A stretch of DNA of 35,155 bases from Bacteroidales bacterium (GTDB lineage: Bacteria > Bacteroidota > Bacteroidia > Bacteroidales > UBA932): positions 1-35,155 of the forward strand of contig JAEEVC010000028.1 of NCBI GenBank assembly GCA_016287075.1. The letters run 5' to 3'. A program made the position numbers and the translations under genes. Positions 28,190-35,155 of the stretch are shown here, in pieces. The notes beneath the pieces were generated by a model. It was not told where the DNA came from and did no database searches. It saw nothing but the letters and a program-made list of their open reading frames with translations. The number at the start of each line of letters is the position of its first letter. The first letter of the stretch is position 1.

Positions 28190-29215
28190 ATGGCACTGAA
28201 ACGTACGATGCAGGCTGCGTGCCTGCTGGCCCTTGCCTGCGGGATGCTGGCGGGGTGCAAGAAGGACGGCGGCGAGAAGGCCAACGTCCAGTTCTCGGCT
28301 GCCACCAAGGCGGACGCCACCCGTACCGCTTACAGCGGCGAGGGGCAGACCAGCGCTTCCGGTTCCCTGGTGAAGGAGCGCATCGACTGGGTCGTGGACG
28401 ACGCGATCACGATTCTGAGCGACAAGGCCGTGAACATGACGACCGGCGAAAAGTGGGGCGACTACAAGATCCTCACGGTGGCTGCGAACGGCGTTCGCAG
28501 CAAGGCCACGCTGAAGCCGGTGGACGTGAATTCCCTGCAGTGGGGCGAGGAAGGCACCTATAAGTTCTATGCGCGCTACCCGGCGGACGCCACGAAGCTC
28601 ACCGAGACCTCGATGACGGCGACGATCCCGGCAACGCAGCAGATGAAGAAGGACGAGAACGACAAGTGGGTTCCCGACATGGACAACGCCTTCATGTTCG
28701 CGACGGCTACGGCCACGAACACGAAGGACCCTGTGGAGCTCGACTTCTATCCCGAGTTCACGGCGCTCCAGTTCGAGATCGGTGCGGGCGGCAACGGCGA
28801 GGCGAAGATCTCCTCGTTCACGCTGACCAGCACGAGCGACCCGCTCGCGGGTGACTTCTCCGTAGCCTGCGCCACCGGTGCCGCTTCCACGGCCAGCACG
28901 ACCAAGACGCTCTCGATGGACGTCACGAACCGTTCCGACGCGGGCGTGCTCGTGATCAAGGCCGGCGACGAACCTTCCACCGTCACCCTCTTCGCCCTTC
29001 CGACGGACTTCACCAACCTGACGCTGACGGTCGTGGGCCAGCCTTTCGGCACCCGCACCCTCAAGCTCGCCGACAAGAACGGGAACATGATTGCTTTCAC
29101 GGGCGGCAAGAAGTACTGGATCAAGGGTCTGAATCTCCCGGAACTCCTGGAGGCGACGGGCGAGGACATCAACTGGGATGTCGAAGCCCGCGGCGAATCC
29201 ATCTATTGGGACTAA
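28190..29215 (+). CDS. Fimbrillin-family lipoprotein
   Basis: 341 residues from the ATG at 28190; the ATG at 28175 adds five residues and overlaps the previous gene. The signal MALKRTMQAACLLALACGMLAGC ends in a lipobox with Cys23. The N-terminal block ATRTAYSGEGQT..KERIDWVVDDAITI is typical of fimbrillin/Mfa-like proteins, followed by an immunoglobulin-like beta sandwich (VELDFYPEFTALQFEIG, TLKLADKNGNMIAFTGGKKYWIKG). In known systems such lipoproteins are processed at the cell surface and polymerise by strand exchange; whether this one is a stalk, anchor or tip protein cannot be decided from sequence. It is the first and smallest of three surface lipoproteins in the operon. Confidence 0.85.
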   Translation: MALKRTMQAACLLALACGMLAGCKKDGGEKANVQFSAATKADATRTAYSGEGQTSASGSLVKERIDWVVDDAITILSDKAVNMTTGEKWGDYKILTVAANGVRSKATLKPVDVNSLQWGEEGTYKFYARYPADATKLTETSMTATIPATQQMKKDENDKWVPDMDNAFMFATATATNTKDPVELDFYPEFTALQFEIGAGGNGEAKISSFTLTSTSDPLAGDFSVACATGAASTASTTKTLSMDVTNRSDAGVLVIKAGDEPSTVTLFALPTDFTNLTLTVVGQPFGTRTLKLADKNGNMIAFTGGKKYWIKGLNLPELLEATGEDINWDVEARGESIYWD

Positions 29216-29236
29216 GTTAAAGGAAACAAAAGCATT

Positions 29237-31768
29237 ATGAAGACAAGATATTTGATTGCAGCAGCGTCGGCGCTCTTGCTCGCCGCCGGCTGTGCCCGAG
29301 AGATGGATTTCAATACCCCGGGCAGCTCCGTTCTCAGGGCCGTCATCGAGCAGGAGACCCGCGTCTCCTTCGATGCCACCGGCAAGTTCGCCTGGGACGA
29401 GGGCGACAAGATCGCCGTCTATGTGGGCAATGCCTTCGAGGAAGTCGAGGTCGAGGCCGCGACGGGCGCGTTCAGAATCGAGACTCCCGGCGACCGCAGC
29501 TTCTATGCGGTCTATCCCGCCAGCGTCGCTCCGGCCAGCAACAGCGCCCTTACGGTGACGCTCCCCGCGACCTACGATATCTCTTCGGTCACGGACGCTG
29601 ATTACTCCCCCGTTCCGATGGTGGCCGAGAACCTCCAGGGACAGGACGAACTGTATTTCCTGCACGTGGGCGGCCTCGTCCGCATCATCTGCAAGGATCT
29701 CCCGGACGCCGTCACCACGGCCGTCGTGAGCTTCGACAAGGACGTGACCGGCACCTACACCGTGAACACTGCCAACCCGTCGAACCCGACGATCACCACG
29801 GCTGGCAACGCCACGAACAACACGGTGACCTTCACGGTCGGTGGCAAGAAGGACTTCGTCCTGAACGTCCCGGTACCCTGCGGCACCTATACGAACGTCT
29901 CGCTCGCGCTTGACGGCGCGACCGCGAAGAAGCTCAACGAGAGCGACCTCACCTTCGCCCGCCATCACGGCAAGACCCTGATGATCGGTGAACTCACCTT
30001 CACCTATAAACTGGATGGCCTTCACGATGTCATCGCCGAATATGTCGGCGGTACCAAGGAGCTGGCCCAGGCTTTCGCCTCCTACAAGACGGACGGCATC
30101 GACAAGGTGGGTGTTCCTTTCACGTTCGAATTCTCCCAGACCGGCGAGGACGGCACTTGGTCCGAGACCGGCGCTCCCGACTGGCTCCGCGTCGCTGACG
30201 GTGTGGACTACACCGGTTCCACGGCCGGCGAGCCTCTCCACCTGGTCATCACCGCGCAGGAGAACACCGCTGTGGACCACCATGGGAACGAACTGAAGAG
30301 CCGGGTTGGCAGGCATCCCGCCAACTTCGACCTTTCTACCTACAACGTCGCCGCGGGTGCTACCGTTGCCAAAACCACGGCGAACTGCTACGTGGTGGAT
30401 GCTCCGGGCACCTACAGGTTCCCTGTGGTCTACGGTAACGCGCTCAAGGACGGCGCTCCCAATGAGGTTGCCTGGCACGCCCGCGAGGGTGAGGGAGGCG
30501 AATACCGGACCGAGGACTGGACGAGCGGAACGCTCAATGAAACGGCAGAGCCGTTCAAGAACGCATGGGGCCTCCTGGCCTATATGGTGGACCATCGGGA
30601 CAATCCCATCACGTCCCCGTATATCGCCACGCAGCTGGTTAACGATGGATACACCAATATCAGCTACACCGCCGATTTTGTCTGGACGGACGTCAATCCC
30701 AACACGTATGGCCGCCTGATCGACAATGTGGGTCTCGATGGCGAGGGAGAAAACATGTATATCACCTTCGAGGTTCCTGCCAAGAATATCCAGCAGGGAA
30801 ATGCCGTAATCGCCCTGAAGGCCACGTATACCGTTACCAACGGCGAAACCACCGAAACCATTACCGATGTCGTCTGGAGCTGGCACATCTGGGTGACCGA
30901 TGACGATTTGACGGCCATCGAGGGCCCGAATGGCTACTCGTTCGCTCCGCAGAACATCGGCTGGCGCGACACGCGCGAAATCGCCCGCTATAACGAGCGT
31001 ACCTGGTACGTCCGCGTGAAGCAGACGGAGGACAACGGCATCACTTCCGATCCCCTGCTGGTCATCTCCCACGCCGGCGACATCACCATCGAAAGCGGCG
31101 GTAGAAGTATGGTCTACGTATGGGGCCGCAAGGATCCCCGCTCGGGCACCTATATCGAAACGAAGGGGACGAATGCTCCTATCGCAAGATCGAATACCCA
31201 GTCCACGATAACATCAGGCTATGCGTCATCGGTCGTAAATGATCCTGAGTATGTGGCTTTCAAGAATGCTATGGTCGAAGCCGGCCAACCGGCAGACGTC
31301 ACATGGGCGGGACCTCTTACCGTCGGAATGTTTATCCGGTATCCCCGGGCAATGAACTCTTCTGGGCGGGTGAATCAGTGGACGAACTGCATATGGCACA
31401 ACTTATGGAATACTTCCTCCAATACTCATAATACTTACAATTATTCAGAGGAATTCTCTACAAAGTCCATTTACGATCCCTGCCCGACGGGATACAAGGT
31501 ACCTACCTGGTCGGCCTTTGCCGGATTCAATACAGCCAACATGGTATATACGACCGTGGACGGCGTCACTGGACGCATGTACGGGGACAATCTCTTCTTC
31601 CCGTATAACCCGAGTACGAGCCAAAGCACCGAGCTTGCACGTTATAGCACAGCGCACTTTTCTAGCGTCGCTGGCCGGACGTTATTTGACATCTATACAG
31701 ATTATGTCTACGGAAGGACCGGCGAAGCATATGACGGGACTTATGTTATTCGTCCTGGAAAGGAGTAG
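29237..31768 (+). CDS. Large fimbrillin-like surface lipoprotein, paralogue 1
   Basis: 843 residues. The signal ends in AAGC (Cys19). An N-terminal fimbrillin-like region (ETRVSFDATGKFAWDEGDKIAVYVG, FLHVGGLVRIICKD, VPVPCGTYTNVSLAL, ARHHGK) is followed by a middle region with STYNVAAGATVAKTTANCYVV and by VVWSWHIWVTDDDLT near residue 547. The C-terminus has SIYDPCPTGYKVPTWSAF near 744, a motif known from FISUMP-like and adhesin-like tails in Bacteroidota. The last part is lower in GC than the rest (22 of 60 bases at 31381-31440, against 38 of 60 at 29401-29460). The next gene is a tandem paralogue 8 bases downstream. A tip adhesin or large surface binding protein is likely, but the ligand is unknown. 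Confidence 0.85.
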   Translation: MKTRYLIAAASALLLAAGCAREMDFNTPGSSVLRAVIEQETRVSFDATGKFAWDEGDKIAVYVGNAFEEVEVEAATGAFRIETPGDRSFYAVYPASVAPASNSALTVTLPATYDISSVTDADYSPVPMVAENLQGQDELYFLHVGGLVRIICKDLPDAVTTAVVSFDKDVTGTYTVNTANPSNPTITTAGNATNNTVTFTVGGKKDFVLNVPVPCGTYTNVSLALDGATAKKLNESDLTFARHHGKTLMIGELTFTYKLDGLHDVIAEYVGGTKELAQAFASYKTDGIDKVGVPFTFEFSQTGEDGTWSETGAPDWLRVADGVDYTGSTAGEPLHLVITAQENTAVDHHGNELKSRVGRHPANFDLSTYNVAAGATVAKTTANCYVVDAPGTYRFPVVYGNALKDGAPNEVAWHAREGEGGEYRTEDWTSGTLNETAEPFKNAWGLLAYMVDHRDNPITSPYIATQLVNDGYTNISYTADFVWTDVNPNTYGRLIDNVGLDGEGENMYITFEVPAKNIQQGNAVIALKATYTVTNGETTETITDVVWSWHIWVTDDDLTAIEGPNGYSFAPQNIGWRDTREIARYNERTWYVRVKQTEDNGITSDPLLVISHAGDITIESGGRSMVYVWGRKDPRSGTYIETKGTNAPIARSNTQSTITSGYASSVVNDPEYVAFKNAMVEAGQPADVTWAGPLTVGMFIRYPRAMNSSGRVNQWTNCIWHNLWNTSSNTHNTYNYSEEFSTKSIYDPCPTGYKVPTWSAFAGFNTANMVYTTVDGVTGRMYGDNLFFPYNPSTSQSTELARYSTAHFSSVAGRTLFDIYTDYVYGRTGEAYDGTYVIRPGKE

Positions 31769-31776
31769 GAGTAATC

Positions 31777-34377
31777 ATGAAAAACGATATGAAAACAACG
31801 TTTAAATATTTGCTTGCTGCGGCCTGCGCCGCACCGATGATTCTTTCCGGCTGCCAGCGGGAGGTAGAATTCGACGCTCCGGCGAACATCACTGTCCGGA
31901 TTGCCGACAATGACCCGCAGACGAGGACGTCCTACGACAACCTCGAGGGCAAGTTCACCTGGAACGAGGGCGACGAGATCGCCATCCACTTCAAGAGCGG
32001 GAAGTACGAGACCTTCGCGGTCTCGCCGAACACCGACCCGGTGACTGGTTCCGTCCTCTCTTCCTCCGTCGGGACGAAAGTAAGGAACGATTTCGCGGTA
32101 TATCCGGCCTCGGCCGCTGTCGCGACGGCGGACGGCGCCGCCCCAAAAGTGAACTTCCCGGCCGAATATGACCTCACTGCCCTCACGGGTTTTGACGAGG
32201 AGTTTGCCCCGGCCCTCCTGCTGGCGGCCAACAAGCCTGGCGAAGACCTGGCGTTCTACCACGCAGGTGGTCTGGCACGTTTCATCCTGACCGATGTGGC
32301 TCTCACCGTCACCAAGATCGTAGTCACTTTCGACAAGGAAGTTGCCGGTGAGTTCGCTGCCGTTACGGACGATGCCAACGAGCCCATTCCCTATGTTATG
32401 ACGCAAGACGGCGAAGGCACCTCGGTTACTTTCATCGTGAATCGTACCGTCATCGGCACCGACAAGGCCATCGACCTCAACCTTCCTGTCCCTTGCGGAA
32501 CGTACGAGTGGGTCAAGGTGGAAACTTACGCCGGCGCGACCCTGCAGAACACTCTGACACACAATTCCCCGATGGAATTCGCCCGCCATCACGGCAAGCG
32601 CGTCGCTTTCGTGGAGACTGAGGTGGAGCTGTTCATCGGCAACGAAACAGGGGGAACTTCGCTCGGGAACATCACCGTCCCGTCGGGAACTCCTACGCTT
32701 CCGAATGACGGCGGCCAGCTGACGCTGGCACCGGCGTTCGCCAGCTACCGGGTGGACGGCGACCGCATCGAACCCGTCCCCTTTATCATCCAGTATTCCA
32801 CCGATGGCAGGAACTGGCTCGCTCCCGGCGACGAGGGATATCCCGACTGGCTCTCCCCGGCCGGCACCGTGGACCTGAACGGCAGCGTTCCGGAGTATCC
32901 GCAGGAGCTGACCCTCGCCATCGACCCGCTGAAGAACCTGATTCCAATGACGGCCAAGGGCGTTCCCATGCCGGAAGGCAGCCGTACGGCAAACCTTCAG
33001 GCGAAAGATCCCGTCGCCGGCGTGGTGGATCTCTCCACCATCAATGTCGCGACTGGTGCGACGGTCCTGTCCTCCACGGCGAACTGCTATGTGATCGGGG
33101 CTCCCGGAACCTATAAGTTCCCGGCCGTCTACGGCAATGGCCTGAAGGGCGGAGAGATTAACGAGGCCGCTTTCCGCGGGAAGAAGAAGGATCCCGTCTC
33201 GGGCGAATATGTTTACCGGGACGACGCCCCGCAAGCATACTCCACCTCTTCCTCCAATGCCGGTTTTATCCTGGGCCGTTTCCTCGATCATAAGGATGAA
33301 TTGATCATGTCTCCGTACATCGCCGAACAGCTTGGATCCTCCAACTTTACCGCCCAGGTCATCTGGATGGATCAGCCGGGCCTGATCGAGCAGGTTCATT
33401 ACGAGCCCGGCGACGCCGGTGCGACGGATGACTACATCTGGTTCGAAATCACGCACGACGGCATCGCGCAGGGCAACGCCCTGATCGGCCTGCTGGACGA
33501 GAATAACACCATCGTCTGGAGCTGGCACATCTGGGTGACGGACGAGGACATGACGAAGACCACCAACTTCAATGGCTTCCAGATGTCTCCCGCGATTATG
33601 GGCTTCTGCAACCGTGTACAGACGGAGCAGTATCAGAGAATTACAGGCTACGTCCGAATCGCTCAGGACTATATCGGCGGAAAGAATTCCAATTCCGTGA
33701 GAATTACGATTGGGACGACCGGAACGACATTCCTGAGAGGCAACAGTCCGTACTATCAACTGGGCCGCAAGGATCCGATCGTGGGAATGGACGGAAGAGA
33801 GAGCTATTATGGTGACAAAAAAGTCTATCCTGCCAGGGAAGAGAATCCCTATTATCCTCAGTTTGCCCTCCTTGATATGATTACGTATGGTGAATCCATC
33901 CAGTATCCTTATAAGCATTATTATCCCGATACCGGTCAAAACCGTTGGTCGACAAAGACCTATGGAAATGCCTGGAATTCTACGCAGACGGCGTTCACTT
34001 CTGCGAGAGAGTATGATCCTGTCACGAAGACCATTTACGATCCGTGCCCTGTCGGTTTCAGGGTACCGGGCCCGGCAGTGTTCCCTCTTCGGTCTGATGT
34101 AGACAAGGTTCTTGCAGGGAAAGTGGCTGCCAATTCTGCCCCTGACCGTATTCTTTATTATCAGTTCGATGAAACGAAACTGTTGTGTATGGGATTACGC
34201 GAAAAGTTTTTCCGTGATTTTAACAGCGGTATTTTCAGGTTTGCTGTGTCTGATGGACTTTGGAGCACTCCCCGCTTCATAGGGACCTGCTGGGTTGTTC
34301 ATGATCCTCATCGGTCTGTGTCTATCGACGGTACTAATACATATTCGATGCCCGTTATGCCGACCGTTGACGAGTAA
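31777..34377 (+). CDS. Large fimbrillin-like surface lipoprotein, paralogue 2
   Basis: 866 residues; the ATG at 31789 is an alternative start. The signal ends in LSGC (Cys26). It mirrors the preceding protein: TRTSYDNLEGKFTWNEGDEIAIHF, FYHAGGLARFILTD, LPVPCGTYEWVKV, ARHHGKRVAF, TINVATGATVLSSTANCYVI with APGTYKFPAVYGNGLKGG, SPYIAEQL, VWSWHIWVTDEDMT near 579 and TIYDPCPVGFRVP near 752. Beyond about residue 620 the two proteins have little alignable sequence, and GC falls to 47 of 120 bases at 34141-34260. This points to a conserved scaffold with an exchangeable C-terminal part. It is the last gene of the operon, 23 bases above a strong terminator. Confidence 0.85.
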   Translation: MKNDMKTTFKYLLAAACAAPMILSGCQREVEFDAPANITVRIADNDPQTRTSYDNLEGKFTWNEGDEIAIHFKSGKYETFAVSPNTDPVTGSVLSSSVGTKVRNDFAVYPASAAVATADGAAPKVNFPAEYDLTALTGFDEEFAPALLLAANKPGEDLAFYHAGGLARFILTDVALTVTKIVVTFDKEVAGEFAAVTDDANEPIPYVMTQDGEGTSVTFIVNRTVIGTDKAIDLNLPVPCGTYEWVKVETYAGATLQNTLTHNSPMEFARHHGKRVAFVETEVELFIGNETGGTSLGNITVPSGTPTLPNDGGQLTLAPAFASYRVDGDRIEPVPFIIQYSTDGRNWLAPGDEGYPDWLSPAGTVDLNGSVPEYPQELTLAIDPLKNLIPMTAKGVPMPEGSRTANLQAKDPVAGVVDLSTINVATGATVLSSTANCYVIGAPGTYKFPAVYGNGLKGGEINEAAFRGKKKDPVSGEYVYRDDAPQAYSTSSSNAGFILGRFLDHKDELIMSPYIAEQLGSSNFTAQVIWMDQPGLIEQVHYEPGDAGATDDYIWFEITHDGIAQGNALIGLLDENNTIVWSWHIWVTDEDMTKTTNFNGFQMSPAIMGFCNRVQTEQYQRITGYVRIAQDYIGGKNSNSVRITIGTTGTTFLRGNSPYYQLGRKDPIVGMDGRESYYGDKKVYPAREENPYYPQFALLDMITYGESIQYPYKHYYPDTGQNRWSTKTYGNAWNSTQTAFTSAREYDPVTKTIYDPCPVGFRVPGPAVFPLRSDVDKVLAGKVAANSAPDRILYYQFDETKLLCMGLREKFFRDFNSGIFRFAVSDGLWSTPRFIGTCWVVHDPHRSVSIDGTNTYSMPVMPTVDE

Positions 34378-34400
34378 CGACTGATTCTTCGCTTTTCAAA

Positions 34401-34436
34401 AAAGGCTGACCTTCCTTCTGGATGGTCGGCCTTTTC
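34401..34436 (+). terminator. Terminator of the UpxY-fimbrillin operon
   Basis: GGCTGACC and GGTCGGCC pair with one G-U wobble around an 11-base loop, preceded by A residues and followed by TTTTCC. It lies 23 bases after the last stop codon. From 34437 to 34502 there is a further weak hairpin region and no gene. Confidence 0.85.
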
Positions 34437-34502
34437 CGTAAGGTGGCAGATGTTGCATTGCAGCGCGCCAGATGGCGTTTTTGCAACCGTGGGCTCGTCC
34501 GG

Positions 34503-34907
34503 CTATACCCCGGCGTATTCTTCTCCGAGCCTATGAATCAGCCGGACGATCTCTTCTTCCTTCCGTTTGGAAGGGGTTTTGAACCCATTGACATAACTGC
34601 GGAGCAGGGAAGGGTTCAGTCCGAACTTCCTGGCGAATCCGGAGACATTGATCTCTTCGTGGGTCAGGAAGAACCGTTGGATGCGAGACGGTTCGGCTTC
34701 GGGATACAGAAAACTCTCGAAACTGATGTCCACGTCCAACTCCGGCCAATGGATACCGATGGTACTGATTTCATAACGGGCTCGTTCGGGCACAGACGCT
34801 TCCAGGAGCCGTTTGTACCAGAGAAGGGACTGGCGGTAGGCGACCCCATCGTCACCCCGACCGTAAATCCATTCTCCATCGAACCATATGGTTTCAATCC
34901 TATTCAT
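34503..34907 (-). CDS. DUF2442 protein with a C-terminal helix-turn-helix
   Basis: 134 residues. The N-terminal part (IETIWFDGEWIYGRGDDGVAYRQSLLWYKRLLEAS, YEISTIGIHWPELDVDISFESFLY) is a DUF2442 fold, recognisable by the closing W-P-x-x-D-x-D-I-S...LY pattern. The C-terminal part (EEINVSGFARKFGLNPSLLRSYVNGFKTPSKRKEEEIVRLIHRL) is an XRE-like helix-turn-helix. DUF2442 proteins often sit beside DUF4160 proteins and are suspected antitoxins, but no partner is found here. The start at 34907 follows a near-consensus -7 box (34921-34928). Its role is unknown. Confidence 0.75.
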   Translation of the reverse strand: MNRIETIWFDGEWIYGRGDDGVAYRQSLLWYKRLLEASVPERARYEISTIGIHWPELDVDISFESFLYPEAEPSRIQRFFLTHEEINVSGFARKFGLNPSLLRSYVNGFKTPSKRKEEEIVRLIHRLGEEYAGV

Positions 34908-34920
34908 CGGTTGACATCGG

Positions 34921-34928
34921 TAAAGATA
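34921..34928 (-). promoter_or_regulatory. Possible -7 box of the DUF2442 gene
   Basis: Minus strand TATCTTTA differs from TAnnTTTG at the last base. The leader would be about 9 bases. No clear -33 TTTG is seen. Confidence 0.4.
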
Positions 34929-34955
34929 GGTAACATTTTTGATACTTTAAAAATA

Positions 34956-35028
34956 TAGATTCCTTCGCTTTGCTCGGAATGACATTCCTTGTCATCCTGA
35001 GGAGGCCGCAGGCCGACGTGAGGATCTA
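34956..35028. repeat. Dispersed palindromic intergenic repeat
   Basis: The ends (TAGATTCCTTCGC... and ...GAGGATCTA) and the centre (GAATGACA, then TGTCATCCTGAGGA) form an imperfect inverted repeat. Sequences of the GTCATCCTGAG type recur between genes in many Bacteroidota, as far as I know. The last three bases supply the stop codon of the recombinase gene. Confidence 0.6.
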
Positions 35029-35155
35029 TCGACGCGGATGGTGCGCCAGGACGGCGGCCTGCCAGGTGGAGGAGTCGATGTGGGTGTAGATCTCGGTGGT
35101 GAGGATGGATTCGTGGCCGAGCATTTCCTGGACGATCCTCAGGTCGGCCCCGCCT
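35026..35155 (-). CDS. xerD: Site-specific tyrosine recombinase, XerD-like, C-terminal part
   Basis: The final 42 residues of a protein that enters from the right edge: GGADLRIVQEMLGHESILTT followed by EIYTHIDSSTWQAAVLAHHPRR. This contains the conserved GADLRxVQxxLGHxSIxTT box with the second catalytic His (LGH) and the nucleophilic Tyr in IYTH. The match is to the chromosomal dimer-resolving XerC/XerD type; the paralogue cannot be settled from this tail. The stop codon TAG (35028-35026) lies in the end of the adjacent palindromic repeat, so the last residues may have been changed by the repeat. Confidence 0.85.
   Translation of the reverse strand, partial: GGADLRIVQEMLGHESILTTEIYTHIDSSTWQAAVLAHHPRR

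Noticed and set aside
28115..31072. 985-residue minus-strand frame opposite the fimbrillin-like genes
   Set aside because: Low-complexity shadow; the plus strand has signal peptides, lipoboxes and fimbrillin motifs.
31741..33939. 732-residue minus-strand frame opposite the second large lipoprotein
   Set aside because: Shadow of the same kind; no recognisable domain.
34437..34502. Weak hairpin (GTTGCA/TGCAAC with an inner GCC/GGC) after the operon terminator
   Set aside because: Short, imperfect stems without a clear role; not enough to call a second terminator.
1..35155. CRISPR arrays, tRNA or rRNA genes, complete insertion sequences
   Set aside because: No regularly spaced direct repeats, no tRNA-like cloverleaf with TTCGA arm, no rRNA segments and no DDE transposase were found by reading.

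Overview
The window looks like chromosome of a GC-rich member of the Bacteroidales (Bacteroidota). Evidence: fimbrillin-type lipoproteins, an UpxY-family NusG paralogue, a TamB homologue, a histone H1-like small protein, SerB with doubled ACT domains, no Shine-Dalgarno sequences before starts, and at least eight promoters of the Bacteroidota type (TTTG or TTG, 19-20 bases, TAnnTTTG). The SRP RNA start sits 5 bases after its -7 box, which lets the other transcription starts be estimated. Species cannot be named from this window.

Region 1 (1-15,350) is housekeeping. A truncated pckA (minus) diverges from a serine-hydrolase lipoprotein and recQ (plus). A minus-strand run follows: tamB, a short RsmI-like methyltransferase, mtaB and a metallo-beta-lactamase-fold hydrolase. 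Upstream of it on the same strand lie a FucI-like protein, tsaD and an FAD oxidoreductase, then the SRP RNA. TsaD makes the t6A that MtaB methylthiolates. Two nearly identical 91-bp palindromic elements are embedded in frame, in different reading frames, inside mtaB and the hydrolase gene.

Region 2 (15,350-26,490) holds cdd, mnmA, tpiA, a 177-bp inverted-repeat element, an exported sulfatase, serB (probably a leaderless mRNA), a small lipoprotein, a secreted M6 metalloprotease, a 57-aa histone-like protein, pth and ribosomal protein L25.

Region 3 (26,490-34,440) is the accessory locus. A phage-type XRE regulator faces an operon with an UpxY antiterminator, a transposase-like double-HTH protein, a 61-aa acidic protein, and three fimbrillin-like surface lipoproteins. 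The last two are tandem paralogues whose C-terminal parts fall to about 40% GC against roughly 63% before. The control region holds plus and minus consensus promoters facing each other, two operator-like direct repeats 31 bp apart around the -33 box, and a 16-bp perfect inverted repeat that can act as a leader terminator. This is the best candidate for a novel regulated surface system: regulator, antiterminator and cell-surface products in one transcription unit.

Region 4 (34,440-35,155) holds an orphan DUF2442-HTH protein, a dispersed palindromic repeat, and the C-terminus of a XerD-like recombinase whose stop codon lies inside that repeat.
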